From the NCBI RefSeq assembly GCF_900105045.1, contig NZ_LT629739.1, forward strand, positions 992,001 to 1,056,000: a stretch of DNA of 64,000 nucleotides, given 5' to 3'. Every line of letters starts with the position of its first letter. The first letter of the stretch is position 1. This document shows positions 51,575 through 59,776 of the stretch, piece after piece. The notes under the pieces were generated by a model. The model had not been told where the DNA came from. It did no database searches and saw only the letters and a program-made list of their open reading frames with translations. The translations under genes and the position numbers were made by a program. Source of the DNA: Brevibacterium picturae. GTDB lineage: Bacteria; Actinomycetota; Actinomycetes; Actinomycetales; Brevibacteriaceae.

Positions 51575-52362
51575 TGCTCGATCTCACCGGCCACACCGAC
51601 ATCCCCGTCCCCGAAGAAGTTCTTGCCGAACTGGCAAATGCGTGCGGGAAGTCAGGCACAGAAATGTTCGTCATCGGTGCCGCAGCGAGAGATCTCGTCA
51701 TACACGCGCGAAAGCAAACGCTGCCGGTGCGCGCCACTCACGACGTCGATATCGCCGTAGCCGTTCGTACCGATGCTCAGTTCCAGGAGCTGTCCCAGCT
51801 GATCACTCGCAAACGATCGGCGCCACATAAATTCAAGGTCCTCGGCATCGAAGTCGACATCATTCCGTTCGGCGGGAACGAGTCTGACAGGACCGTGCGC
51901 TTCAATGACGGCAGTCGCCTCAACGTCACGGGCATCCGAGAAGCGCACTCAACCTCCGTTCTCGTGCGTCTACCGAAAGGCACCGAAGTCCACGTTGCAT
52001 CCCCCGCTGCTCTGACCGCCCTCAAGATTCTCGCTTGGAGTGAACGGCACGATGACAATCCCAAAGACGGACTGGATCTCGCCGTCATCCTCAGCTCACT
52101 GTCCGAAAGCCCCTTCGACGATGAAGTCTGGAATGACGAAGACGCCCTCGAAGCCACTGATGCCGATATCATTTCGGGGGCCAGCTACCACTACGCTCGC
52201 ATCGCCGCAAAGCCTTTCACGCCGCGCGATGGCAAGCTCGTACTCGATATCGTCCTCGACCAAGCGCAACGCTCGACGCTGATCCGACATATGCGGACTC
52301 CGTTTGCCGAGGATTTACTCGATGCGTACTCACGGGGGTTCGCAGCGGGTCTCGAGCGCTGA
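51574..52362 (+). CDS. AbiEii-like nucleotidyltransferase toxin
   Basis: A 262-residue nucleotidyltransferase-fold protein: FVIGAAARDLVIH followed by THDVDIAVAV (D-x-D metal site) and VDIIPFGG (third acidic residue). The later PAALTALKILAWSERHDDNP and KDGLDLAVIL match AbiEii/AbiGii-type proteins. It is translationally coupled to the AbiEi-like gene; likely a growth-arrest toxin modifying tRNA, as in relatives. Confidence 0.72.
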   Translation: MLDLTGHTDIPVPEEVLAELANACGKSGTEMFVIGAAARDLVIHARKQTLPVRATHDVDIAVAVRTDAQFQELSQLITRKRSAPHKFKVLGIEVDIIPFGGNESDRTVRFNDGSRLNVTGIREAHSTSVLVRLPKGTEVHVASPAALTALKILAWSERHDDNPKDGLDLAVILSSLSESPFDDEVWNDEDALEATDADIISGASYHYARIAAKPFTPRDGKLVLDIVLDQAQRSTLIRHMRTPFAEDLLDAYSRGFAAGLER

Positions 52363-52392
52363 CGGCGGATACACCACGGCAGCGTTGCTTCC

Positions 52393-52749
52393 TCATTCCC
52401 GGTGCGCGGTGATGTTGATGACGTTGCCGTCGGGGTCGCGGACGAAGAAGCGGGTCACGCCCCACTCCTCGGTGGTCAGCGGATGGACGATGTCGAAGCC
52501 GCGATCAACCGCCTCAGCGTAGGCGGCATCGATGTCATCGACCTTGAGCGAGAGCACGGGAATGAGCGGGGCGGTCGCGTCCTCGGTGACGAGCTGGACA
52601 TGAGCTCCGGTCTCCGCCGAGGTGAAGCGAGCCACCCAGCCCAGGTTGAACTCCTCATTTCCAAGACCGAGGAAGTCCTCGTAGAAGCCTCGGGCCGCGT
52701 CGATGTCTGACACCGGAATGTCGGGGATGACGTCGTGGACCTTGACCAT
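52393..52749 (-). CDS. VOC-family protein
   Basis: A 118-residue glyoxalase-fold protein: VIPDIPVSDIDAARGFYEDF, LSLKVDDIDAAYAEAVDRG, RFFVRDPDGNVINI. The ATG at 52749 overlaps the preceding gene's stop (TGATG). Substrate unknown. Confidence 0.88.
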   Translation of the reverse strand: MVKVHDVIPDIPVSDIDAARGFYEDFLGLGNEEFNLGWVARFTSAETGAHVQLVTEDATAPLIPVLSLKVDDIDAAYAEAVDRGFDIVHPLTTEEWGVTRFFVRDPDGNVINITAHRE

Positions 52750-53081
52750 CAACGGACCTCCGTCCTGCGCGGAGATTCGAGTCCGGCTCTGATCCGTTGC
52801 ACATTTCCCCTGTTCACTCCCCAGTCGAAGACCTGGAAGGGAAAGGCACAGGCGCTGCGGATGCGCACGACGGTGCCGTCCGACGCCTGATCGATGTGGA
52901 CGATGACCTTCTCACCCCATTTTCTCCACGTCGCCCTGAACGAGGCACTGAGCACACCGGGCTGCGTGGTTGCAATCGACCCGGCGGCACCCTGCAGGTG
53001 CCTCAGCACCTCGAATGCCCTCTGCCCGACATCGGCCGCAGCGATGGGGACGATCATCGTCTCTTCGTAGCTTGCACCCAT
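52749..53081 (-). CDS. Hypothetical protein (110 aa)
   Basis: Starts MGASYEETMIVPIAAADVGQ. The pattern of an alternating N-terminal strand, then a helix (AFEVLRHLQGA), then strands WGEKVIVHIDQ and TVVRIRSACAF, looks like a small alpha/beta SRPBCC-type domain, but I do not recognise the family. It is coupled to the VOC gene. Confidence 0.65.
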   Translation of the reverse strand: MGASYEETMIVPIAAADVGQRAFEVLRHLQGAAGSIATTQPGVLSASFRATWRKWGEKVIVHIDQASDGTVVRIRSACAFPFQVFDWGVNRGNVQRIRAGLESPRRTEVR

Positions 53082-53103
53082 GCGTCCAGGATAACCGCAG
53101 CCA

Positions 53104-53637
53104 TCACCATTGATCGTGGTCGAAGACCTGGCAGAACACGCTCGTCATCGAGTCGCTGAAGAGGACGAAATTGACCTCGCGAATCGACTCCCAGCGTCCA
53201 TGTTCCCGGCCGTCGACGATGACGGAATGGGCCGCCTCGGCGACGTCCCTGGCCGACCATCCGTAGACTCCCCCGCCGATAGCTGGGAAGGCCACCGAGG
53301 CGGCACCGAGTTCAACGGCTAAGTTGAGGCTCGATTCGAAGCATGATTCAAGCACCTCAGGATCGGCCTCGCCCAGATGACGGTTCGGGCCGACGGTGTG
53401 GATGACCCACCTGGCTTCGAGCCCGCCGGCGTCTGTTGCGACGGCTTGGCCTGCGGGAAGTCCACGCGGGTGGCTGGTGCGGCGGACCTCGCGGCAGGCC
53501 TCGAGCAGTTCGGGTCCGGCTGCCTTGTGGATAGCTCCGTCGACGCCACCTCCGCCCAGCAGGCCTGAGTTCGCGGCATTGACGATCGCGTCCACGGATG
53601 CCTCGGTGATGTCTCCCTCAAGTACCGTTATCTTCAT
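53104..53637 (-). CDS. Macrodomain protein (O-acetyl-ADP-ribose deacetylase-like)
   Basis: A 177-residue macrodomain of the MacroD/YmdB group: VLEGDITEASVDAIVNAANS, GLLGGGGVDGAIHKAAG, WVIHTVGP, AFPAIGGGVYGW. It binds and hydrolyses ADP-ribose derivatives in relatives. Confidence 0.93.
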   Translation of the reverse strand: MKITVLEGDITEASVDAIVNAANSGLLGGGGVDGAIHKAAGPELLEACREVRRTSHPRGLPAGQAVATDAGGLEARWVIHTVGPNRHLGEADPEVLESCFESSLNLAVELGAASVAFPAIGGGVYGWSARDVAEAAHSVIVDGREHGRWESIREVNFVLFSDSMTSVFCQVFDHDQW

Positions 53638-53718
53638 GGTTCGAGTCTAGTGAGCCGGGGAGGACTGCGACAGGGGCCGAGGGACTGGCCCAACCTTCGT
53701 ATCTGAGTGCACCAATGC

Positions 53719-53756
53719 TTCTTATTAACACTTAACGGTCTAAGTGTTAATAAGAA
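53719..53756. promoter_or_regulatory. Perfect 16-bp inverted repeat, strong operator candidate
   Basis: TTCTTATTAACACTTA and TAAGTGTTAATAAGAA separated by ACGGTC, 71 bp upstream of the amidotransferase gene. It is AT-rich in a GC-rich background and not followed by a T-run in a terminator position, so a regulator-binding site is likelier than a terminator. Confidence 0.6.
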
Positions 53757-53827
53757 CGGACGTAGGCTGGCATGACACAGCCGCCTCGGCGGGGCAGACG
53801 GTATTCTGCGGAAGGAAACGACGAACC

Positions 53828-54706
53828 ATGTGCAGACTTCTCGGTTACATCTCCCCCACTCCGGTGAGCGCGGCCGACCTCATCGGCACCGACGACTGCC
53901 GGCAGTGGCAGAATCTCGGTCGGCTGCACGACGACGGCTGGGGCACCGCGTGGATCCGGCCAGAAGCAGATTCTGCTGAATCGGCGCGCCCACAGGGGAC
54001 CACCTCGGGCACATTCGACATGGGGCCCGAAGTCCAAGACACTGTGTCTCGGGGAGGTCGCCTCGAGAGGTATCGCACCCCGTACGAGGGTGCCGACGAC
54101 AGCCATCTCACGGAAGTCCTCACCAGCCGCCCGACGGTCTCACGGATCACTCACCTGCGCATGGCCACGAACGGGGCTGTCGGCCTCACTGAGAATTCGC
54201 ACCCGTTCCTCGCCGACAACATCGCTCTGGCGCACAACGGGTCCATCCATCCAATCGAACGCCTCCGCGAATACGCCACGGCCGCAGAGGTGGAACGCAT
54301 CGGCGGAACCACGGACACCGCGATCATCTTCGCTCTTATCCTGCGACGCGTGGCCGAGGGCGAGAGCCTGTTCGACGCCACCATCGCGACGGTTCGGATG
54401 CTGCGGGCCGATTTCGACCATCCGGGGATCAACCTGCTCGTCCTCAGCGCCGACGAGATGATCGTCGTCCACGCCACCGCGGGAACACCGATTCCCTATC
54501 AGAACTTCGATACTTCGGGCACCGACGGCGAACTGCCGCCCGATCACAAGGACCACTACTACCGGATGAGCTGGCAGCGCTTCGATGACGGGGCGATGAT
54601 CGTGTCGTCCTCGGGCCTCGAACACCAGGGTTGGAGCCTCATCGAGCAGAACACGGCATTGCGGCTGACCGTGGCGGATGGGGCGGAGACTGTGGTGGGG
54701 CTTTAA
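53828..54706 (+). CDS. Class II glutamine amidotransferase (EgtC/YafJ-like)
   Basis: A 292-residue Ntn-hydrolase with Cys2 nucleophile (MCRLLGYIS), then DDGWGTAWI, THLRMATNGAVGLTENSHPF and LAHNGSI, the glutaminase motifs. EgtC hydrolyses gamma-glutamyl intermediates in ergothioneine synthesis, but no other egt genes are here. The ATG at 53828 was chosen so that Cys is exposed after Met removal; GGAAGGAA lies upstream. Confidence 0.88.
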   Translation: MCRLLGYISPTPVSAADLIGTDDCRQWQNLGRLHDDGWGTAWIRPEADSAESARPQGTTSGTFDMGPEVQDTVSRGGRLERYRTPYEGADDSHLTEVLTSRPTVSRITHLRMATNGAVGLTENSHPFLADNIALAHNGSIHPIERLREYATAAEVERIGGTTDTAIIFALILRRVAEGESLFDATIATVRMLRADFDHPGINLLVLSADEMIVVHATAGTPIPYQNFDTSGTDGELPPDHKDHYYRMSWQRFDDGAMIVSSSGLEHQGWSLIEQNTALRLTVADGAETVVGL

Positions 54707-55251
54707 GTCAGGTTGCGGCAGTTTCCGCCGATTGCACCGATCAGCCCAGCGTTGCTCGCGACGGAGGCGGGCTCCGATTGCCATCCGCTTTCGTGCTCGA
54801 CCAGGAATGCGATTTCCAGTTCGCTTCCGAGACCAATAAGGCCGCCGAGGAGGTGGGTGGGCACTTCTGTTGTATAAGTGCCGTTGCCGGTAGAGATGGT
54901 GTTCGACTGAAGATTGAACCCGGTCAGTGGGGCTAGTACGGAGCCAAGACCACTGGTGGATGCTTCAACGGCGATGTCATCGAGTTGATAGCCCGTCGGC
55001 AGCTGCCAGTAGATTTCAACCTCGGCCCCAACACCGAGGAAGCCTGGATCGAATTCGCAGGGTTCAGTCAAGGTTGGCCCTGGGATCGTCGGGGCCGCGA
55101 ACTCTGCCCACGCCTCCTCCGAGTCGGTCCACCCGGCCATCGTGGAACGCACGCCCGAGAGGCCGAGTACCAGCATGACGAGGGCGAGCCCTGCAATGAG
55201 TGCGCGGAACCGCCGACTTCGAAGCGGCCAATGCCTGCGCGACTGAGTCAT
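54703..55251 (-). CDS. SipW-type secreted protein (182 aa)
   Basis: N-terminal basic region, a hydrophobic stretch LIAGLALVMLVLGLSGVRST and then AGWTDSEEAWAEF, the A-W-T-D-S/T-E motif that marks SipW/TasA-class signal peptides. The mature part is rich in Gly, Thr and Leu with a few Cys. It overlaps the peptidase stop by four bases, so the peptidase probably processes it. Confidence 0.75.
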   Translation of the reverse strand: MTQSRRHWPLRSRRFRALIAGLALVMLVLGLSGVRSTMAGWTDSEEAWAEFAAPTIPGPTLTEPCEFDPGFLGVGAEVEIYWQLPTGYQLDDIAVEASTSGLGSVLAPLTGFNLQSNTISTGNGTYTTEVPTHLLGGLIGLGSELEIAFLVEHESGWQSEPASVASNAGLIGAIGGNCRNLT

Positions 55252-56603
55252 GACTTCCTCCGGCTTCGGGTTCGTGCGACGACGACGGACCCTGCTGCGA
55301 TAAGTGCGCAGGCGATCAGCAGGATCCATAGCCATCCTTCGATTCCGGTTCGTGGGAGGTCGTCGGGAACGTCGGGGGCATCAGGACCGGTATCGCTCGG
55401 ATCATCAGGATCGCCGGGATCACCGGGGCCGAGTGAGACCTCTTCTCCCTGGCCGATCGCGGTCAGTCGCACGCTGCTTCGCTGGCCGGCGACGGCCTCG
55501 GCGTCGGCGTTCCGGGCCAGGGTGACTGTCACTTGTACACGGCGCTTCTCGTCACTGGGCATGTCGAGCAGGTAGCGGTCATTGTCAGGAGCTGCGCCGA
55601 GCTCGTTGAGGGGGGTGTGGTGAAGCAGCTCGGTTGCACCACCAGAGCACTGGCTCATGGGCACGATCTCTGCACACGAATAGACGTTGACGAGCAGTTC
55701 CTCGGCAATCGTCTCTGTCGGCTGCCCGGAACCAATCTCCAACTCCACGGTTCCCGGTTCTGGTGCATCTGCCCAGACGTCAACGGTCCAGTTCACAGAG
55801 GCTCCGGGGCTCAGATTGAGCATCTTCGATTCGTCACCGACGGCGCGCATCCGCAGGTACTGACCGCGCGCCTCGGCGGCGGTGTTGGTTGTGGTGGTGT
55901 CGGTGGCGGCGAACGGACCATTGCTCGTTGCCAATAAGAATGCTGCGACGGGGAGGGCGAGCGCGTGCTTCGGTGAGCGGGTGACGGCTGATTGGGATTC
56001 TTGGCGCAGTGCGGCCGCGGCCTTGGCGCGCGTACCCTCGCCCGCCTCGGCGATCTCATCACCATCCTCGTCCTCTTCGCGCCTGGGCCAGAAGGCCCAG
56101 ACGACGAGCAGAGAGGCAGCGATCGTGATGCCGCCGAGCACCAAGGGATCGCGGAAGGACTGGATGGCCGGGGCGACACCGGGTATCGAGAACATGACTC
56201 TTCGCACGGTCTCTGCCGTGTAGGGCTCGGGGTCTTTCGCTTCGTTGGCGTCGCCCTTCATCTCGAAGGTGACCTGGCCGGACTCTGCGCCAAGGATCGA
56301 TGTCACCCGGTGCGTTACGGGCAGAACCTTCTCACCGCGATCGGCGGTGATGACGTCTCCGACTTCCATCTTTTCGGCGGGGATCTCGTGGACGAAGGCG
56401 ATTGAACCGGCAGTGATCGTCGGGCTCATCGACCCGGTGCGAAACATCATGATCGACACGTTGAAGACAAAGCTGAGGATGACGAGGAGAATGCACACAA
56501 CCCCCAGGGCGGCGAGGATGTTGAGCAGTGCTCCGCCGAGCCACGAGGCCGGGGTCCTCTTGCCTGACGTGGGCGATCTGTGCGATCGCTTCTGTGCCAT
56601 CAT
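55248..56603 (-). CDS. sipW: SipW-type signal peptidase fused to an LPxTG-anchored domain
   Basis: A 451-residue protein. Residues 1-185: ER-type signal peptidase I with a membrane anchor, catalytic Ser in FRTGSMSPTI and His in VLPVTHRVTS, closed by a second membrane segment. Residues 215-400: an extracytoplasmic domain with a Cys pair. C-terminus: acidic Pro/Asp linker, LPRTG, a hydrophobic helix and an R-T-R-S-R-R-K tail, a complete sortase sorting signal. Processing of the neighbouring A-W-T-D proteins is inferred. Confidence 0.85.
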   Translation of the reverse strand: MMAQKRSHRSPTSGKRTPASWLGGALLNILAALGVVCILLVILSFVFNVSIMMFRTGSMSPTITAGSIAFVHEIPAEKMEVGDVITADRGEKVLPVTHRVTSILGAESGQVTFEMKGDANEAKDPEPYTAETVRRVMFSIPGVAPAIQSFRDPLVLGGITIAASLLVVWAFWPRREEDEDGDEIAEAGEGTRAKAAAALRQESQSAVTRSPKHALALPVAAFLLATSNGPFAATDTTTTNTAAEARGQYLRMRAVGDESKMLNLSPGASVNWTVDVWADAPEPGTVELEIGSGQPTETIAEELLVNVYSCAEIVPMSQCSGGATELLHHTPLNELGAAPDNDRYLLDMPSDEKRRVQVTVTLARNADAEAVAGQRSSVRLTAIGQGEEVSLGPGDPGDPDDPSDTGPDAPDVPDDLPRTGIEGWLWILLIACALIAAGSVVVARTRSRRKS

Positions 56604-57346
56604 GATGCCCCGGTATCGCTGGGGGTCTCGACGGATTCGGCGCCGAAAGTCCAGGTGTTCTCCGCCGAAGTGCCCTGGGCGTCGTTCGGAGTGTCTGTCG
56701 GGAGGGTGACTTCGAAGCAGTAAGCCCTCACGTCGGCCGAGGCTGCGTGGAGATCCTGGGGGCCGTCACCGTCGCCACCGGTGAGCAGCGGCTCATGGGA
56801 TCCGGTGCTGCCGAAGATGAAGGGCAAGGAGCCTTCGAACGCCGAGGCGGTGCATCCATCGCTGAATGATCCCTCCTGACCGGGAGCAATCGATTCGGTC
56901 ACCGCGCGGTATTCGAGAGACCCTGCGATGCCGGTCGAGTTCCCCGCCCCTGCGCTCGAGACAATCAGCTCACCGTTCATGGTGGTGTCCGGGGTGGTCC
57001 GTACGAACACCGGCGCGTAGACCTTCGACCCCGGGTACATCCCGGCAGCGTCGAAATTCATCTCCGAGGTGTTGTTCCAGGAGCCGTCGACGGCCAGTTC
57101 GATGTTGAACGTGCCTGCTTCAAATGACCCCGAGGCTTCTTCGGTGTCGGTCCACGCCGCCAGGGTGGCCGCCGAACCGATGCCGAATACCAGGCCTCCT
57201 GCGAGGACGGCCTTGATCCGGCGATTGCGCAGGCGGCGTTGCCGTTGCTCGCGTGCCAGGTTCTGCCGTCGACCGTCTGAGCGGACCTCGGGAGAGACCC
57301 GCTCAGACGGATTGGGGGCGCGCAATGGACCCAGTGAAAAGCGCAC
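56600..57346 (-). CDS. TasA/SipW-class secreted protein (248 aa)
   Basis: Long basic N-terminus, hydrophobic VLAGGLVFGIGSAATLAAW followed by TDTEEASGSFEAGTFNIEL, the camelysin/TasA-type SipW signal. The mature domain is beta-rich with Gly/Ser/Asp. GTG start at 57346; stop overlaps the peptidase ATG. Possibly a fibre or envelope protein. Confidence 0.78.
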   Translation of the reverse strand: MRFSLGPLRAPNPSERVSPEVRSDGRRQNLAREQRQRRLRNRRIKAVLAGGLVFGIGSAATLAAWTDTEEASGSFEAGTFNIELAVDGSWNNTSEMNFDAAGMYPGSKVYAPVFVRTTPDTTMNGELIVSSAGAGNSTGIAGSLEYRAVTESIAPGQEGSFSDGCTASAFEGSLPFIFGSTGSHEPLLTGGDGDGPQDLHAASADVRAYCFEVTLPTDTPNDAQGTSAENTWTFGAESVETPSDTGAS

Positions 57347-57360
57347 GGAGGCGGGTGTGA

Positions 57361-57966
57361 CTATTCAGCCGAGGTAGCGGTGAACTGCCACTGCGCGTTC
57401 GTGCTCTGGCCCTGCGTCAGCGAGTCGTCGGCCGTGACCTTGAAGCACAGCGTGACGGGTGCACCCTCGGTTGCATCGGCACCTGCTGTGAGGTCGAAGC
57501 CCTGAGCACCGGCGGTGGAACCGAGCGCCGTGCCGGCGGGAACGATCGAGGTGCCCGTCGCGCCTGCACTGCAGGCAGCAGCGTTGTCGACTGTCACGAT
57601 TCCGTAGGTCAGCGCCGCCGGGTTGTCGCCACCTCCCGTAGCGTTTTCGAGCACGACGCTTGCATCGTAGGAGGTTTCGCCGTCGAGACGGAGGACGAAG
57701 GGCGCGGCCACGGTGTCACCGGGAGAGAGGTTGTCACCGCCGTCGAGGTCGAAGCTCAACGGTGCGGCACCGTCGGAGCTCTCGTGATCGGTGAAGTCGG
57801 TTCCGTCGGTGCTTCCCTGCACATTGAATGAACCGGCGCCGAAGGTTCCTTCGGCCCATTCGTTGTCCGTCCAGGCGGCCAGCGTCACGGCTGCTCCGAC
57901 ACCGAGGACGATGCCACCGGCGAGGATGGCTTTGAACTTGCGCGAGCGCGTCGAGGACTGCGTCAT
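57361..57966 (-). CDS. TasA/SipW-class secreted protein (201 aa)
   Basis: MTQSSTRSRKFKAILAGGIV, then LAAWTDNEWAEGTFGAGSF: same signal class as its neighbour at 56600. The mature chain is acidic and Gly/Thr-rich with two Cys that may pair. AAGGAGTCTCA precedes the ATG at 57966. First gene of a four-gene envelope operon (two substrates, peptidase, third substrate). Confidence 0.8.
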   Translation of the reverse strand: MTQSSTRSRKFKAILAGGIVLGVGAAVTLAAWTDNEWAEGTFGAGSFNVQGSTDGTDFTDHESSDGAAPLSFDLDGGDNLSPGDTVAAPFVLRLDGETSYDASVVLENATGGGDNPAALTYGIVTVDNAAACSAGATGTSIVPAGTALGSTAGAQGFDLTAGADATEGAPVTLCFKVTADDSLTQGQSTNAQWQFTATSAE

Positions 57967-58137
57967 TGAGACTCCTTGTAAAAGCACGTATGTGCACAAA
58001 ACACCATCAATGGTGACTTGATCATTATCATACAATTACTTTTACACTAACGTCATTTATCACGCCTGTGCTTTTCGGCACATGAAAGACTCTTCAACCA
58101 CTTTCCGGTGAATTTCGAGCACATCACACTACAAAGA

Positions 58138-58173
58138 CATCGGCAGCCCTGCGGATTCGCAGGACTGCCGATG
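58138..58173. terminator. Hairpin downstream of tusA
   Basis: CATCGGCAGCCCTGCG, loop GATT, CGCAGGACTGCCGATG: a 16-bp stem with one mismatch. It follows the minus-strand tusA stop by 46 bp, so it is likely its terminator. Confidence 0.6.
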
Positions 58174-58218
58174 CGGACGGGATGCTCGGGGTGCCGAGGG
58201 GAGGTGGTCTACAGCGGG

Positions 58219-58443
58219 TCAGGGCTTCTGTACTGTGATCGTCCAGCTGGCGTCACCGGTGCGGTCGAAGTGGGTCACGGGGTAGCCGTTCTCCGCCGCC
58301 CACTGCGGAATAGCCTCGGTGGCCTGGGTGCAGTCGAAGTTGATGACAAGCTCATCGCCGTTCGTCAGCTCGCCGATCGCATCCTTGGCCTCGACCAGGG
58401 GGAACGGGCAGACAAGCCCATTTGTCTCCAGTACTTGTTTCAT
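58219..58443 (-). CDS. TusA-family sulfurtransferase
   Basis: A 74-residue TusA-fold sulfur carrier: LETNGLVCPFPLVEAKDAIG with the persulfide Cys12 in the C-P-x-P motif. It overlaps the YeeE-type transporter gene (ATGA), an arrangement typical of thiosulfate uptake and trafficking. Confidence 0.92.
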   Translation of the reverse strand: MKQVLETNGLVCPFPLVEAKDAIGELTNGDELVINFDCTQATEAIPQWAAENGYPVTHFDRTGDASWTITVQKP

Positions 58444-59495
58444 ACACTCCTGCTTTCTGCGGGCTGCGCGGCCACTGTCCGCGCTCCCGACTTGATAGTG
58501 AATTTCGCGGCGACTCCTGCGCCGACGATCATGAAGAAGGTCGCGACCCAGCCTTGGTACTCGAACTGTGCGGTCGAGACCATGGCGTTACCGACGGTGC
58601 AGCCGCCGGCGATCGCTGCGCCGACGCCCATGCCGACTCCGCCGACGATCGACTTGACCACGGTGCCCTGGTCGGGAACCCGAATCCGGAATTCGCCCGA
58701 GGCCTTCGCCGCGATGAACGATCCCACGATAATGCCGATGACGAGCATGACGCCCCAATCAACGAGCGACGCATCGCCGGTTGCCAGGTAGCCCGTCAGG
58801 TTCGCCGAGGGGGTGGTGATCCCCAGGCCCGAGTTGCGTCCGGTCGCTGCCGACAGAGGCCAGGCGATCGTCGCGATGATGCCGATGACCGCGGCCGTGG
58901 CGAACGGGTTCCAGCGCTTCTCCGTGAGGATGTGTGCCAGGCCCTTCTTCAGCGGCGGCAGGGTCGCCAGTGGAGTCGTGTTCTTTCGGTTGTGATGGAC
59001 CGTGACCCAAACGGCGATCGCCGACAGGATCGCGACGAAGACCCACGGACTCAGCCCCGTCGAGGCCTGGAGCGTGCCGCTCTCGACCGTGATCGAGCGC
59101 AGCCCCTCGGTGAACGAGGCACCAGGACCGAGCTTCATAACCGCAGACGTCAGCGCGTAGAAGATCAGCGCGAACCAGCTGCCGACCAGCCCTTCGCCGG
59201 CGCGGTAATAGGTGCCGGTGGCGCATCCGCCTGCGAGCACGATGGCGAAGCCGAAGATGAGGCCGCCGATGATCGTGGCCAGCCAGGGGAACGGCGAAGA
59301 CTCCAACGTGATGACACCGAGCGCATTGAGCAGGAACAACCCGATCGAATGCACAGCGATGAGGAGGATGAGCGCCGAGAACCACCGCGTGTTCCCGGTC
59401 AGAGTGAGATCGCGGAAGGCTCCTGTGACGCAGAATCGTCCTCGCTGGAGGACGAATCCGAGTGCCAAACCGACGATCAATCCGGTGATGATCAT
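58440..59495 (-). CDS. YeeE/YedE (TsuA) family thiosulfate transporter
   Basis: A 351-residue multi-spanning membrane protein with the repeated cysteine motifs QRGRFCVTGAFRD, LAGGCATGTYYRAGEG and AGGCTVGNAM that pass thiosulfate through the pore in TsuA. Paired with TusA. Divergent from pobA. Confidence 0.92.
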   Translation of the reverse strand: MIITGLIVGLALGFVLQRGRFCVTGAFRDLTLTGNTRWFSALILLIAVHSIGLFLLNALGVITLESSPFPWLATIIGGLIFGFAIVLAGGCATGTYYRAGEGLVGSWFALIFYALTSAVMKLGPGASFTEGLRSITVESGTLQASTGLSPWVFVAILSAIAVWVTVHHNRKNTTPLATLPPLKKGLAHILTEKRWNPFATAAVIGIIATIAWPLSAATGRNSGLGITTPSANLTGYLATGDASLVDWGVMLVIGIIVGSFIAAKASGEFRIRVPDQGTVVKSIVGGVGMGVGAAIAGGCTVGNAMVSTAQFEYQGWVATFFMIVGAGVAAKFTIKSGARTVAAQPAESRSV

Positions 59496-59776
59496 TCATG
59501 TGCTTTCTGCTGGTGGGCGACTGATTGCCGCAATGATTCGAGTATGTGTTGAGCTATATGTCGCCGAGGTGGGGCAACAGAAACGCTCAATCTGTCCTTA
59601 TCGGACGCAACAGGCTCCATTTTGCTCAACAATCTCGCCGTTCGTCAACATTGCTGCCATATTCATTGCCGAACCCGAAGCTCACACGATCCGATTTCTC
59701 ATTCATTGATAAGTCCCTCGCCTCGTGTCAGTGACTGGGCGCACACTGAGAGGACGAATACGGCAAGGAGGCCCAG

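Noticed and set aside
53828..54706. Assigning the amidotransferase to ergothioneine synthesis
   Set aside because: No egtA, egtB, egtD or egtE in the window; the fold is shared by other class II amidotransferases.
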